Shown here: positions 19,384 to 33,989 of the stretch, one piece after another
Numbering within the stretch: the first letter of the stretch is position 1
How the letters are laid out: every line of letters starts with the position of its first letter
DNA from: Variovorax boronicumulans
GTDB lineage: Bacteria; Pseudomonadota; Gammaproteobacteria; Burkholderiales; Burkholderiaceae_C
Reading direction: 5' to 3'
DNA length: 64,000 nt
Assembly (NCBI RefSeq): GCF_019352895.1
Contig: NZ_JAAAFX010000004.1
Span: 2,430,485 to 2,494,484, forward strand
Notes under the pieces: generated by a model
Told to the model about the DNA's origin: nothing
Seen by the model: only the letters and a program-made list of their open reading frames with translations
Databases searched by the model: none
Position numbers and translations under genes: made by a program

Positions 19384-20163
19384 TCAGATGCTGAACATCA
19401 TGGCGGTGAGAAGGAAGTCCAGCGCCAGCACCGCCAGCGAAGCCACCACCACGGTGCGGGTGGTGGCGCGCGACACGCCCTCGGGCGTGGGCTGGGCCTC
19501 GAAGCCCTGCAGCAGCGCGACGAAGGTCACGGTGAAGCCGAAGACGATGCTCTTGATGACGCCGTTGCCCAGGTCCCTGAACACGTCGGTGCCGTTCTGC
19601 ATCTGGCTCCAGAAGGCCCCGGAATCGATGCCCAGCAACGGCACGCAGACGACCCAGCCGCCCAGGATGCCGACCGCGCAGAACACCGCCGACAGCAGCG
19701 GCATCGCGATCACGCCGCCCCAGAAGCGCGGCGCGAGCACGCGCTTGACGGGGTCGACCGCCATCATCTCCATTGCACTGAGCTGCTCGCCGGCCTTCAT
19801 CAGGCCGATTTCCGCGGTCAGCGAGGTGCCGGCCCGGCCCGCGAACAGCAGTGCCGTGATCACCGGGCCGAATTCGCGCAGCAGGCTCAGGCTGATCAGC
19901 ACGCCCACCGATTCGGAGGCGCCGTAGCGCTGCAGACCGTAGAAGTACTGCAGCCCCATGACGAAGCCGACGAACAGGCCCGACACGGCGATGATCGCCA
20001 GCGAATAGTTGCCCAGGAAATGGACCTGATCGCGCACCAGCGCAAAACGCCGCAGGCCGCCCACATCGCTGAACAGCCGCCAGAACAGGCGCGCGCCGCG
20101 GCCCAGGTCGGCCAGCTTGGAGCGCACCGCGAAGCCGACATCGGCGGGATTCCAGAAGCTCAA
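19384..20163 (-). CDS. mlaE: ABC permease MlaE
   Basis: 259 aa MlaE/YrbE-type permease. The features are GLQYFYGLQRYGASESVGV, SLLREFGPVITALLFAGRAG and the coupling segment TAEIGLMKAGEQLSAMEMM. The start codon is TTG at 20163, overlapping the mlaF stop (TTGA); no ATG or GTG fits the homologous N-terminus (SFWNPADVGFAVR). Translational coupling to mlaF probably compensates for the weak start codon. Confidence 0.95.
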   Translation of the reverse strand: MSFWNPADVGFAVRSKLADLGRGARLFWRLFSDVGGLRRFALVRDQVHFLGNYSLAIIAVSGLFVGFVMGLQYFYGLQRYGASESVGVLISLSLLREFGPVITALLFAGRAGTSLTAEIGLMKAGEQLSAMEMMAVDPVKRVLAPRFWGGVIAMPLLSAVFCAVGILGGWVVCVPLLGIDSGAFWSQMQNGTDVFRDLGNGVIKSIVFGFTVTFVALLQGFEAQPTPEGVSRATTRTVVVASLAVLALDFLLTAMMFSI

Positions 20164-20990
20164 GACCGGCCTCCCGAGGCCGGGCCGAAGTCGTCTTCGA
20201 CGCCGACGCCCGGGTAGTGGAAATGCACCGGCCCGTCGGGCAGCGCATGGACGAACTGGTGCACCAGCGGGTCGGCGCTCTCGCGCACGGCCTGCGGCGT
20301 GCCTTGCGCCGCGACGCCGCCGTTGGCCAGGATGATCACGTGGTCGGCTATGCGGAAGGTCTCTTCCAGGTCGTGCGAGACGATGATGCTGGTCAGCCCC
20401 AGCGTGTCGTTGAGCTGGCGGATCAGCCGCGCGGCCGTGCCCAGCGAGATCGGGTCGAGGCCCGCGAAGGGCTCGTCGTACATCACCAGGTCGGGGTCGA
20501 GCGCGATCGCGCGCGCCAGCGCCACGCGCCGTGCCATGCCGCCCGAGACTTCGCTGGGCATGAGCTCGCGCGCGCCACGCAGCCCGACCGCGTCGAGCTT
20601 CATCAGCACGATGTCGCGGATCAGCGCCTCGGGCAGTTGCGTGTGCTCGCGCAGCGGGAAGGCCACGTTGTCGAACACGCTCATGTCGGTGAACAGTGCA
20701 CCGAACTGGAACAGCATGCCCATGCGTCGGCGCGCCGCATACAATGCGCCGGCGTCGAACCTGACCACGTCCTGACCATCGAACAGGACCTCGCCGCGCT
20801 GCGCTTTCTGCTGCCCGCCGATCAGGCGCAGCACCGTGGTCTTGCCGCCGCCCGAGGCGCCCATCAGGGCCGTCACCTTGCCGCGCGGCACGGTGAAGGA
20901 GACGCCATCGAGAATGGCGCGCGCACCGTAGCCGAACGCGACGTCGCGGAACTCTACGAAGGGGGGTGGCTGAGGAGCGGCTGGGTCCAT
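20160..20990 (-). CDS. mlaF: ABC ATPase MlaF
   Basis: 276 aa. Walker A GASGGGKTT (about residues 44-52), signature SEVSGGMARRVALARAI, Walker B DLVMYDEPFAGLDP and H-loop VSHDLEE are intact. It drives phospholipid movement through MlaE. ATG 20990 is chosen because the ABC domain starts about 10 residues in; an in-frame upstream extension is open but unlike the family. First gene of the mla operon; the 142-base gap to gltD should hold its promoter, but no convincing -35/-10 pair was found. Confidence 0.95.
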   Translation of the reverse strand: MDPAAPQPPPFVEFRDVAFGYGARAILDGVSFTVPRGKVTALMGASGGGKTTVLRLIGGQQKAQRGEVLFDGQDVVRFDAGALYAARRRMGMLFQFGALFTDMSVFDNVAFPLREHTQLPEALIRDIVLMKLDAVGLRGARELMPSEVSGGMARRVALARAIALDPDLVMYDEPFAGLDPISLGTAARLIRQLNDTLGLTSIIVSHDLEETFRIADHVIILANGGVAAQGTPQAVRESADPLVHQFVHALPDGPVHFHYPGVGVEDDFGPASGGRS

Positions 20991-21132
20991 CTCAATGAAA
21001 AAGCCGGGCGCTCCTTCGAGCATCCCGGCATGCGGTTTGACGCGGATGATACCGGGGCCGCGACAGGCCTCGCCGGATTGAAACAAAATTCAATACGGCG
21101 CGTCATGGGAATGCCCGAAGGCACTCATGCAC

Positions 21133-22611
<1,479 letters not shown>

Positions 22612-22649
22612 CGTGCTTTCCTTGTTTCTTGTTTCTACGTGCGGGCGAC

Positions 22650-27389
<4,740 letters not shown>

Positions 27390-27436
27390 GGGGCGCACTC
27401 CTTCAATTTATCGCGGGATCTCTCGCAGGGAATCGG

Positions 27437-27465
27437 AGGATATTGCGTTGCACAAATAATGCCAA
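27437..27465 (-). promoter_or_regulatory. Candidate gltB promoter (sigma70-type, overlapping a sigma54-like motif)
   Basis: On the minus strand TTGGCA (27465-27460), a 17-base spacer and TATCCT (27442-27437) form a good sigma70 promoter, predicting a leader of about 40 bases. The same bases contain TGGCATTATTTGTGCA (27464-27449), which keeps the GG...GC spacing of a sigma54 -24/-12 element but differs at two consensus positions. Either reading suits gltBD; only experiment can decide. Confidence 0.5.
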
Positions 27466-27476
27466 GAACATTAAAT

Positions 27477-27542
27477 GGGGTCAGATTCATATTATTTTCT
27501 GACTTTTTTAGTGAGTTATTAATTGGGGACACATCAATACCG
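27477..27542 (+). repeat. A+T-rich island with two related 18-base direct repeats
   Basis: GGGGTCAGATTCATATTA (27477-27494) and GGGGACACATCAATACCG (27525-27542) match at 11 of 18 positions in the same orientation. They flank an A+T-rich stretch that stands out from the GC-rich surroundings. On the minus strand they read as ...TCTGACCCC and ...GTGTCCCC. Such GACCCC/GTCCCC-ending tags are familiar next to RAYT genes in proteobacteria (recalled, not checked). Confidence 0.5.
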
Positions 27543-27576
27543 CCGACAAGCGGTCGCTCAGGCGGCCCGCCGGAGC
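27539..27576. repeat. Two tandem REP-like hairpins downstream of the RAYT gene
   Basis: The first hairpin is ACCGC/GCGGT around 6 bases (27539-27554). The second is a 21-base near-perfect palindrome, GCTCAGGCGGCCCGCCGGAGC (27556-27576; one mismatched pair), ending 13 bases from the RAYT stop. RAYT enzymes act on such REP/BIME palindromes. It could also serve simply as a terminator for the RAYT transcript. Confidence 0.5.
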
Positions 27577-27589
27577 CACAAACGAAGGA

Positions 27590-28285
27590 TCAAACGGTCG
27601 GAGGATTCGGCCGGCGCCCGGCCCGCGCCTTGACCAGGCGGCGCGGCGTGTCCTGCTGCAGCTGTGCCAGGAAACGCTCGTCGCCCGCTGCCCAGCCCTG
27701 CAGCGCGGCGTCGGTCAGCAAGGTCTGTTCGTGGGCGCCGATGCCCTCGCGCACCCGCTCGGCATAGGCGGCCTCGCGCGCGAAGGGCGTGTTGCCCAGC
27801 GCCCAGTAGAGCGGATGCGGCGACAGGAAGCGGTCGCTGCGCAGGCCCGCGTAGTGGTGGTGGCTGGACCAGGCGAAGTCGCGTGCCTCGGCCACCAGCC
27901 CGGCGCGCACCGGGTTGAGGTCGAGGTAGACCATGCAGGGCAGCAGGTAGCGCTCGGCCTGCAGCACGGTCGCGCGGTAGCGCCCTTCCCACAGCGTGCC
28001 GCTGCGCGCATGGCGGTCGTTGAAGCTGCGCACATAGCTGCGCCCCACCGCCTGCATGAACTGCGGCAGGCCTTCGGCGGTGGACGGCGTGACCAGCAGG
28101 TGGAAGTGGTTGTCCATCAGCACATAGGCGTGCAGCGCCACGCCGAAGCGCGGCGCGTGCTCGGCCCACAGCGCGACCAGCCGTTCGCGGTCGGCGGTGT
28201 CGACGACGATCGGCTGGCGGTTGTTGCCGCGCTGGATCACATGGTGCAGCTGCTGCGCCAGCGTGAGTCGGGGCAGTCGGGCCAT
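27590..28285 (-). mobile_element. REP-associated tyrosine transposase (RAYT, Y1/IS200-like)
   Basis: 231 aa, full length. The HUH motif is seen as MDNHFHLLVTP (His60, His62), and the candidate catalytic tyrosine is Tyr84 in GRSYVRSFND. The RAYT marks SGTLWEGRYRA, YLDLNPVRAGLV and FAWSSHHHY are all present. No frameshift is visible, so it may be active. It is a domesticated single-copy type rather than a classical IS: no terminal inverted repeats or target duplication were found. Its position between the methyltransferase and gltB interrupts an otherwise conserved neighbourhood. Confidence 0.9.
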
Positions 28286-28308
28286 GGCGGCGCGCGGCCT
28301 TTTCTCGC

Positions 28309-29169
28309 TCAGTCCAGCCGGAAGCGCGTCTGCAGCAGCGAACTCAGGCCGAATTCGGCCAGCAGGCTGCGCAGGCGTTCGGCGGCGCTGGCCTTCGCCT
28401 GGCCGGTGCGGCGCGCGATGATCAGCTCGTTCTTCATGCTGTGCTCCCAGCCCACGAGCTCGGTCACGGTGACCTGGTAGCCCTGGGCCTCGAGGTAGAG
28501 GCAGCGCAGCACGTTGGTCAGCTGGCTGCCGATCTCGCGCGTGTGCAGCGGATGGCGCCACAGCTCGGCCAGCGGCGTGCGCGACAGCGACAGCGCCTTG
28601 GTCTCGCGCAGGCAGGCCGCCACCTCGGCCTGGCAGCAGGGCACCAGCACCATGTACTTCGCCCGCTTGGCCAGCCCGAAGGCGATCGCGTCGTCGGTGG
28701 CGGTGTCGCATGCATGCAACGCCGTCACGATGTCGATCTGCGCCGGCAGCTCGCTGGCATGCGTCGACTCGGCCACCGTGAGGTTCAGGAAGGCCATGCG
28801 GTCGAAGCCCAGCCGCAGCGCCAGCGCGCGCGACTTCTCGATCAGCTCGGCGCGCGTCTCGATGCCGTAGACATGGCCGCCGTCGAGCGCGCGGAAGAAC
28901 AGGTCGTAGATGATGAAGCCGAGGTAGGACTTGCCCGCGCCATGGTCGGCCAGCGTCGCATGGCGGCCCTGCTCCGGCAGTTCGCGCAGCAGCTTCTCGA
29001 TGAACTGGAACAGGTGGTAGACCTGCTTGAGCTTGCGGCGCGAATCCTGGTTGAGCCGTCCTTCGCGCGTGAGGATGTGCAGCTCCTTGAGCAGCTCGAT
29101 CGACTGCCCGGGCCGCAGCGCCTCCTGGACGTCGGCCTCGGCCTTGGATGCCTTGTCGACACGGCTCAT
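28309..29169 (-). CDS. SAM-dependent methyltransferase, Methyltransf_32/METTL25-like
   Basis: 286 aa. After a helical N-terminal region, motif I appears as ADHGAGKSYLGFIIYDLF (about residues 73-90), then YGIETR as acidic loop. TALHACDTATDDAIAFGL and VLVPCCQAEVA are the marks of the Methyltransf_32 family, which includes eukaryotic METTL25/GSTCD. The target is unknown for the bacterial members. Its ATG overlaps the DUF1415 stop by 4 bases. Confidence 0.82.
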   Translation of the reverse strand: MSRVDKASKAEADVQEALRPGQSIELLKELHILTREGRLNQDSRRKLKQVYHLFQFIEKLLRELPEQGRHATLADHGAGKSYLGFIIYDLFFRALDGGHVYGIETRAELIEKSRALALRLGFDRMAFLNLTVAESTHASELPAQIDIVTALHACDTATDDAIAFGLAKRAKYMVLVPCCQAEVAACLRETKALSLSRTPLAELWRHPLHTREIGSQLTNVLRCLYLEAQGYQVTVTELVGWEHSMKNELIIARRTGQAKASAAERLRSLLAEFGLSSLLQTRFRLD

Positions 29170-29744
29170 CGTGCGGCTCCCGCACCCACGTCGAGCGCGG
29201 CCCAGCCGGCCGGGCCCAGCGCCTCCAGCGTCTCGATGTTGCGCTCGAAGATCACCTCGGCCTCGGGGAAGGCCTCGACCGCGCGGTCGATGCTCTCCTC
29301 GCGCAGCAGGTGCAGCGTGGGGTACGGCGCGCGGTTGGTGGCGTTGCCGATGTCGTCGGGCTCGGTGCCGCCGAACTGGAAGCGCGGGTGGAAGCTCGCG
29401 AGCTGCAGCGTGCCCTCGAGGCCCGCGCGGGCCAGGCGGCGTTCGGCGCGCTCGGTGAAGTCGTTGAAATCGAGAAAGTCGGCCAAGGTATGGGGTGCCA
29501 TCAGGAGGGTGGTGTCGCGTTCGGAAGCCGGCCGGTCGACCAGCGCCTGCGCCTCGGCCATCAGCAGGTCGAGCAGGCCCGCATCGTCGTCGGCGGCCAG
29601 GTGCACCGCGTAGTGGACCTGGCCCTTGGCGTGCACCGCCTTGGCGAACGGACAGAGGTTCAGGCCGATGACCGCGCGCTCGAGCCAGCGTCGCGTGTCG
29701 GCTTCGGCCTGCGCGGCCGTGATTGTCGCAGTCGTGTCGTTCAT
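29166..29744 (-). CDS. DUF1415 family protein
   Basis: 192 aa. Typical DUF1415 segments are seen: RRWLERAVIGLNLCPFAKAV, ASFHPRFQFGG and NRAPYPTLHLLREESIDRAV. Function is unknown; the conserved CPFAKA cysteine and HPRFQF look like an active or metal site. Coupled by 4-base overlaps to the MFS gene upstream and the methyltransferase downstream. Confidence 0.88.
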   Translation of the reverse strand: MNDTTATITAAQAEADTRRWLERAVIGLNLCPFAKAVHAKGQVHYAVHLAADDDAGLLDLLMAEAQALVDRPASERDTTLLMAPHTLADFLDFNDFTERAERRLARAGLEGTLQLASFHPRFQFGGTEPDDIGNATNRAPYPTLHLLREESIDRAVEAFPEAEVIFERNIETLEALGPAGWAALDVGAGAAR

Positions 29745-31012
29745 GCGTCGATTCCTTGTGTCGATGGCCCCGGCCTCAGCCGGGCCGCGAGCGCGATGCC
29801 CGTCAGTGCGCAGGCCAGCGTCACGGCCCAGGTCCATTGCCAGCCGCCCGCACGGTGCGCGAGCCAGGCCACCAGCGGGGGTGCGCAGAACTGGCCCAGT
29901 GCCGAGGCCTGCTGCATCAGACCGACCGTGGTCGAGACGGTAGCCGGCCCGGGCGCGAAGCGCACGGCGAGCACGAACAGCGTGGCCGGCACCATGCCGC
30001 CGCCAAAGGAGAAGGCGCAGACCGCGGCATAGCGCAGCGCGGGCGGCAGACCGGCCGACAGCAGGCCGTCGCCGAACTGCGCGAAGGCCACGACGCTGCC
30101 CAGCGCCATGGCGCCGTAGCCCCAGCGCAGCAGTTTCTCGGGCGCCAGGCCGCGCTGCAGCAGCCGGCCGCCCAGCAGGTTGCCGCCGATGTTCATCGCC
30201 GCCGCGCCGGCCGTCAGCACCGCGCTCCAGGCGACAGGCACGCCGGCCTCGGCATAGATGGCAGGCAGGAAGCCGATCACCGCCATCCATTGGGCCGAAT
30301 ACACGGCGAAGGCGGCCGCCAGCAGCCACGGGCCGGAGGCGCCCAGCGTGGCGCGCAGCCGGGTCGGCCAGCGCCCGGCCACGGCCGTCGGCGCGGTGAG
30401 CGCTTGTTCCTTGTCGCTGGGCACGCTCGCGGCAACCCAGAACCCCGCCGCGGCCGACACGCCGGCCAGCGCCCACCACCAGGCGCCCCAACCCAGTGCT
30501 GCGATCAGCGCGGGGCCCACCAGCAGCGCCGAGGCTACGCCCAGCGGCATGTAGGCGCCCCACCAGCCGAGGGCGGTCTTCTCCGTGCCTTGCGGCGCGG
30601 TCGCACGAATCAACGCGGGCGCGGGCATCACCACCAGCAGGAAGCCGAGGCCCTCGAGCGCACGCAGCAGCAACAGCGCCGGCACCGCATGGGCGCCAGG
30701 GGCGGCTGCAGCGCCGATCGCGCCGCCTGCCAGGCTGGCCAGCGTGAGGATCGCGAGCCCCCAGAGCATGCTGCGGCGCAGCCCGAGGGTGCCGGCCGCG
30801 AGACCCGCCGCCAGGCCCAGCGTCATGCCGGCCATCTGCACCAGCGACAGCAGGAAGCCCGCCTCGACCAGGTCGATGCCCAGTGCGGCCTGCAGCGCCG
30901 GCACGGCCGGCGGCAGCTTGCCCAGGTGCAGTGCGGCACTGACGCCAGCGGCGACGACGGCCAGCGTGGCGGCCGGCAAGCGCGGGCGCGCGACAGGGAC
31001 GATCGCGGCCAT
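29741..31012 (-). CDS. MFS transporter
   Basis: 423 aa with about 12 hydrophobic helices and a central loop (SVPSDKEQALTAPTAVAGRW) between the two six-helix halves. The pattern resembles CynX/NimT-like carriers. The substrate cannot be read from sequence. It begins 2 bases after the dGTPase-like stop and overlaps DUF1415, so all these genes form one run. Confidence 0.85.
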   Translation of the reverse strand: MAAIVPVARPRLPAATLAVVAAGVSAALHLGKLPPAVPALQAALGIDLVEAGFLLSLVQMAGMTLGLAAGLAAGTLGLRRSMLWGLAILTLASLAGGAIGAAAAPGAHAVPALLLLRALEGLGFLLVVMPAPALIRATAPQGTEKTALGWWGAYMPLGVASALLVGPALIAALGWGAWWWALAGVSAAAGFWVAASVPSDKEQALTAPTAVAGRWPTRLRATLGASGPWLLAAAFAVYSAQWMAVIGFLPAIYAEAGVPVAWSAVLTAGAAAMNIGGNLLGGRLLQRGLAPEKLLRWGYGAMALGSVVAFAQFGDGLLSAGLPPALRYAAVCAFSFGGGMVPATLFVLAVRFAPGPATVSTTVGLMQQASALGQFCAPPLVAWLAHRAGGWQWTWAVTLACALTGIALAARLRPGPSTQGIDA

Positions 31013-31014
31013 GC

Positions 31015-32184
31015 TCAGGCCTGCCAGGCGCGCCCGGTCAGGCGCTCATGCTCGCGCATCGCGAAGCGGTCGGTCATGCCGGCGATGTAGTCGGCCACGG
31101 CGCGCGCCACGTCGGGCCGGCTTGCGAACGATTCCGGCATCTCGGCCGGGCCTTCCAGGTAGGCCGTGAACAGTTCGCGCACCATCACCTTGGCCTGGCC
31201 GGTGGTCTGCATCACCTGCGGATGGCGGTAGAGGTTGGCGAACAGGAAGCGCTTGAGCACGATCGACTGGGCGCGCATGTCGTCGCTGAAGCGCAGCAGC
31301 GGATCGGCGTGCCGGGCCGCATCGGCATCGGCCGGGGCCGCCGCCTCGACGGCCGCGCGGGTGGCGTCGATCACGTCGTATACCTGCGCGCTGAGCATGC
31401 GGCGGATGGTCTCGTAGAGCACGCGGCGCCCGCCCAGCGAGGGGTGCTCGGCCAGCGCCTCGCGCCGGTAGCGCTCGAACAGCTCGACCTCGCCCAGCTG
31501 CTCGATGCTGATCAGGCCTGAGCGCACGCCGTCGTCGATGTCGTGCGCGTTGTAGGCGATCTCGTCGGCCAGGTTGCACAGCTGCGCCTCGAGGCTGGGT
31601 TGGGTGAGCTCGAGGAAGCGCCGTCCCACGCCGCCGGGCTCGCCCGCCTCGATGCGCTCGGCATTGGCGCGCGAGCAGTGCTTGAGGATGCCTTCGCGTG
31701 TCTCGAAGCTCAGGTTCAGGCCGTCGTACTGCGGGTAGCGGTGCTCGAGCGTGTCGACCACGCGCAGGCTCTGCAGGTTGTGCTCGAAACCGCCATGGCC
31801 GGCCATGCAGTCGTCCAATGCGTCCTGGCCCGCATGGCCGAAGGGCGTGTGGCCCAGGTCGTGCGCCAGCGCGATCGCCTCGACCAGGTCTTCGTTGAGC
31901 CGCAGCGCGCGTGCGATCGAGCGCGCGAGCTGGGCCACTTCGAGCGAGTGCGTGAGGCGGGTGCGAAACAGATCGCCCTCATGGTTGAGGAAGACCTGGG
32001 TCTTGTAGACCAGCCGGCGGAAGGCGGTGGAATGGACGATGCGGTCGCGGTCGCGCTGGAAGGCATCGCGCGTGGGCGCAGGCGGCTCCGGATGGCGGCG
32101 GCCGCGCGACGCGGCCGCATGGCTGGCGTAGGGGGCGAGCCGCCCCGCGGGGCCATCGACCGAGGAAGAAGCGACCGGCGTCAT
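31015..32184 (-). CDS. dGTP triphosphohydrolase-like HD-domain protein
   Basis: 389 aa. The HD phosphohydrolase metal site is clear: TRLTHSLEVAQLAR, then AIALAHDLGHTPFGHAG, and LADEIAYNAHDIDDG. The N-terminal FQRDRDRIVHSTAFRRL is typical of the short dGTPase family (Pfam dGTP_diPhyd_N relatives). It would hydrolyse dNTPs to nucleoside and tripolyphosphate. ATG 32184 follows aroB by 14 bases. Confidence 0.92.
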   Translation of the reverse strand: MTPVASSSVDGPAGRLAPYASHAAASRGRRHPEPPAPTRDAFQRDRDRIVHSTAFRRLVYKTQVFLNHEGDLFRTRLTHSLEVAQLARSIARALRLNEDLVEAIALAHDLGHTPFGHAGQDALDDCMAGHGGFEHNLQSLRVVDTLEHRYPQYDGLNLSFETREGILKHCSRANAERIEAGEPGGVGRRFLELTQPSLEAQLCNLADEIAYNAHDIDDGVRSGLISIEQLGEVELFERYRREALAEHPSLGGRRVLYETIRRMLSAQVYDVIDATRAAVEAAAPADADAARHADPLLRFSDDMRAQSIVLKRFLFANLYRHPQVMQTTGQAKVMVRELFTAYLEGPAEMPESFASRPDVARAVADYIAGMTDRFAMREHERLTGRAWQA

Positions 32185-32198
32185 GGCGACCTTTTCCC

Positions 32199-33308
32199 TC
32201 AGGCGGCGCCGCAGTGCGCGAGCACGTCGCGCACCAGCGCGTCGGGCGCCGGCCGCATCACGGCCGAGCCGGGCTTGTCGATGACCACGAAGCGGATCTC
32301 GCCGGCCTCGGATTTCTTGTCGACGCGCATCAGTTCCAGGTAGCGATCGGCGCCGAGTTTCGGCGCGACGGTGGGCAGGCCGGCGCGTTCGACCAGCGCC
32401 GTCAGCCGTTGCACGAAGGCCGCGTCGACGCCGCCCAGGCGCTGCGAGAGCTGCGCCGCCATCACCATGCCGCAGCCCACGGCCTCGCCGTGCAGCCACG
32501 CGCCGTAGCCCAGGCCCGACTCGATCGCGTGGCCGAAGGTATGGCCGAAGTTGAGGATGGCGCGCAGGCCGGTCTCGCGCTCGTCCTGCCCCACCACCTC
32601 GGCCTTGATCTCGCAGCTGCGCCGCACCGCATGCGCGAGCGCCGCCGGGTCTCGGGCCATCAGCGCGTCGATGTTGGCCTCGATCCAGTCGAAGAAGGCC
32701 ATGTCGTAGATCGGGCCGTACTTGATGACTTCCGCCAGGCCTGCGCTCAGTTCGCGCACCGGCAGCGTGGCCAGCGTGGCCAGGTCGCACAGCACCAGTT
32801 GCGGCTGGTAGAAGGCGCCGATCATGTTCTTGCCCAGCGGATGGTTGATGGCCGTCTTGCCACCGACCGAGGAATCGACCTGCGCGAGCAGCGTGGTCGG
32901 CACCTGCACGAAGGGCACGCCGCGCATGTAGCTGGCGGCCGCAAAGCCGGTCATGTCGCCGACCACGCCGCCGCCGAGCGCGAACAGCACGGTCTTGCGG
33001 TCGCTGCCATGCTGCAGCAGGGCATCGAAGATCAGGTTGAGCGTGGTCCAGTCCTTGTGCGCCTCGCCGTCGGGCAGCTCGAGCACGTGGATGGTGCGGA
33101 AGCGCCCGGCCAGCGTCTTCCGGAGCGTTTCGGCATAGAGCGGGCTCACCGTGGTGTTGGTGACGATCAGCGCGCTGGATGCCGCCGGCACCGCGTCGAA
33201 CTGCGACGGGTCGCCGAGCAGGTCGGCGCCGATCAGGATGGGGTAGCTGCGGTCGCCGAGGCGGATGTCGACGCGCTGGGGCAAGGCGATGGGTTCAGGC
33301 TGGGGCAT
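32199..33308 (-). CDS. aroB: 3-dehydroquinate synthase
   Basis: 369 aa NAD- and zinc-dependent enzyme closing DAHP to dehydroquinate in the shikimate pathway. [19 protein letters not shown], the [19 protein letters not shown] loop and the zinc-ligand segment [12 protein letters not shown] are intact. It follows aroK by 53 bases, a common pairing. Confidence 0.97.
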   Translation of the reverse strand: MPQPEPIALPQRVDIRLGDRSYPILIGADLLGDPSQFDAVPAASSALIVTNTTVSPLYAETLRKTLAGRFRTIHVLELPDGEAHKDWTTLNLIFDALLQHGSDRKTVLFALGGGVVGDMTGFAAASYMRGVPFVQVPTTLLAQVDSSVGGKTAINHPLGKNMIGAFYQPQLVLCDLATLATLPVRELSAGLAEVIKYGPIYDMAFFDWIEANIDALMARDPAALAHAVRRSCEIKAEVVGQDERETGLRAILNFGHTFGHAIESGLGYGAWLHGEAVGCGMVMAAQLSQRLGGVDAAFVQRLTALVERAGLPTVAPKLGADRYLELMRVDKKSEAGEIRFVVIDKPGSAVMRPAPDALVRDVLAHCGAA

Positions 33309-33361
33309 GGCCGCAAGTTTAGGCGCTGCGGCGCCCTGCCCGACCCGGACTGGCTTGTCGA

Positions 33362-33913
33362 TCAGGCGATCGGTTCGCCGTCGTTCGCGGGCGGTGGCGT
33401 CACGAGGCCCGACAGCTCGAGCTGCATCACGATGGTGTTGACCAACGTGGCGACCGAGGGCCGCCCGGTGTCGACGATGCTGTGCGCGGTCTCGCAGTAG
33501 AGCGGATCGCGCTGATCGTGAAGCTCGCGCAACCGCGCCAGCGGATCGGCCACCTGCAGCAGCGGCCGCTTGGTGTCGTGGCGCAGTCGCTTGAGCAGGT
33601 CTTCGGGCGAGGAGCGCAGGTAAATCACATGGAAGTGGTCGTGCAGCGCCCGCCGGTTCGCCTCGCGCAGCACGGCGCCACCGCCGGTGGCCACCACGCC
33701 CTGCGCCGACACCGCCAGTTCGGCCAGCACCTGCTGCTCGACGTCGCGGAAGGCGGCCTCGCCTTCGCGCTCGAAATAGTCGCGGATGGAGCAGCCGAGG
33801 CGCTGCTCGATCACATGGTCGCTGTCGACGAAATGGTGCCCCAGGCGCTCACCCAGGCGCCGCCCCACTGCGGATTTGCCCGCGCCGGGTAGTCCGACGA
33901 GTGCAATGTTCAT
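33362..33913 (-). CDS. aroK: Shikimate kinase
   Basis: 183 aa P-loop kinase. Walker [13 protein letters not shown] is at residues 7-18, the shikimate-binding DSD is in [10 protein letters not shown], and the GGG loop is [11 protein letters not shown]. It phosphorylates shikimate at O3. Its start is 27 bases downstream of the palindromic terminator, so it must be driven from a promoter in that small gap or by read-through. Confidence 0.97.
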   Translation of the reverse strand: MNIALVGLPGAGKSAVGRRLGERLGHHFVDSDHVIEQRLGCSIRDYFEREGEAAFRDVEQQVLAELAVSAQGVVATGGGAVLREANRRALHDHFHVIYLRSSPEDLLKRLRHDTKRPLLQVADPLARLRELHDQRDPLYCETAHSIVDTGRPSVATLVNTIVMQLELSGLVTPPPANDGEPIA

Positions 33914-33939
33914 ACCGATCCACTCCCGAGTCTGAATGA

Positions 33940-33967
33940 CAAAACCGCCGGCATGCCGGCGGTTTTG
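33940..33967 (-). terminator. Strong palindromic terminator after the pil/Ig-lipoprotein run
   Basis: A perfect 28-base palindrome whose half is CAAAACCGCCGGCA: a G+C-rich stem flanked by A4 and T4, the classic bidirectional intrinsic terminator form. It lies 22 bases after the stop of the Ig-like lipoprotein gene and just before aroK, separating the pilus operon from aroKB. Confidence 0.85.
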
Positions 33968-33989
33968 ATTGTGAGGCCGTGGCCGCGGG

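Noticed and set aside
27590..28285. Classical IS200/IS605 insertion sequence
   Set aside because: There is no accessory TnpB or left/right end stem-loop pair at the boundaries. Length and motifs fit a RAYT instead.
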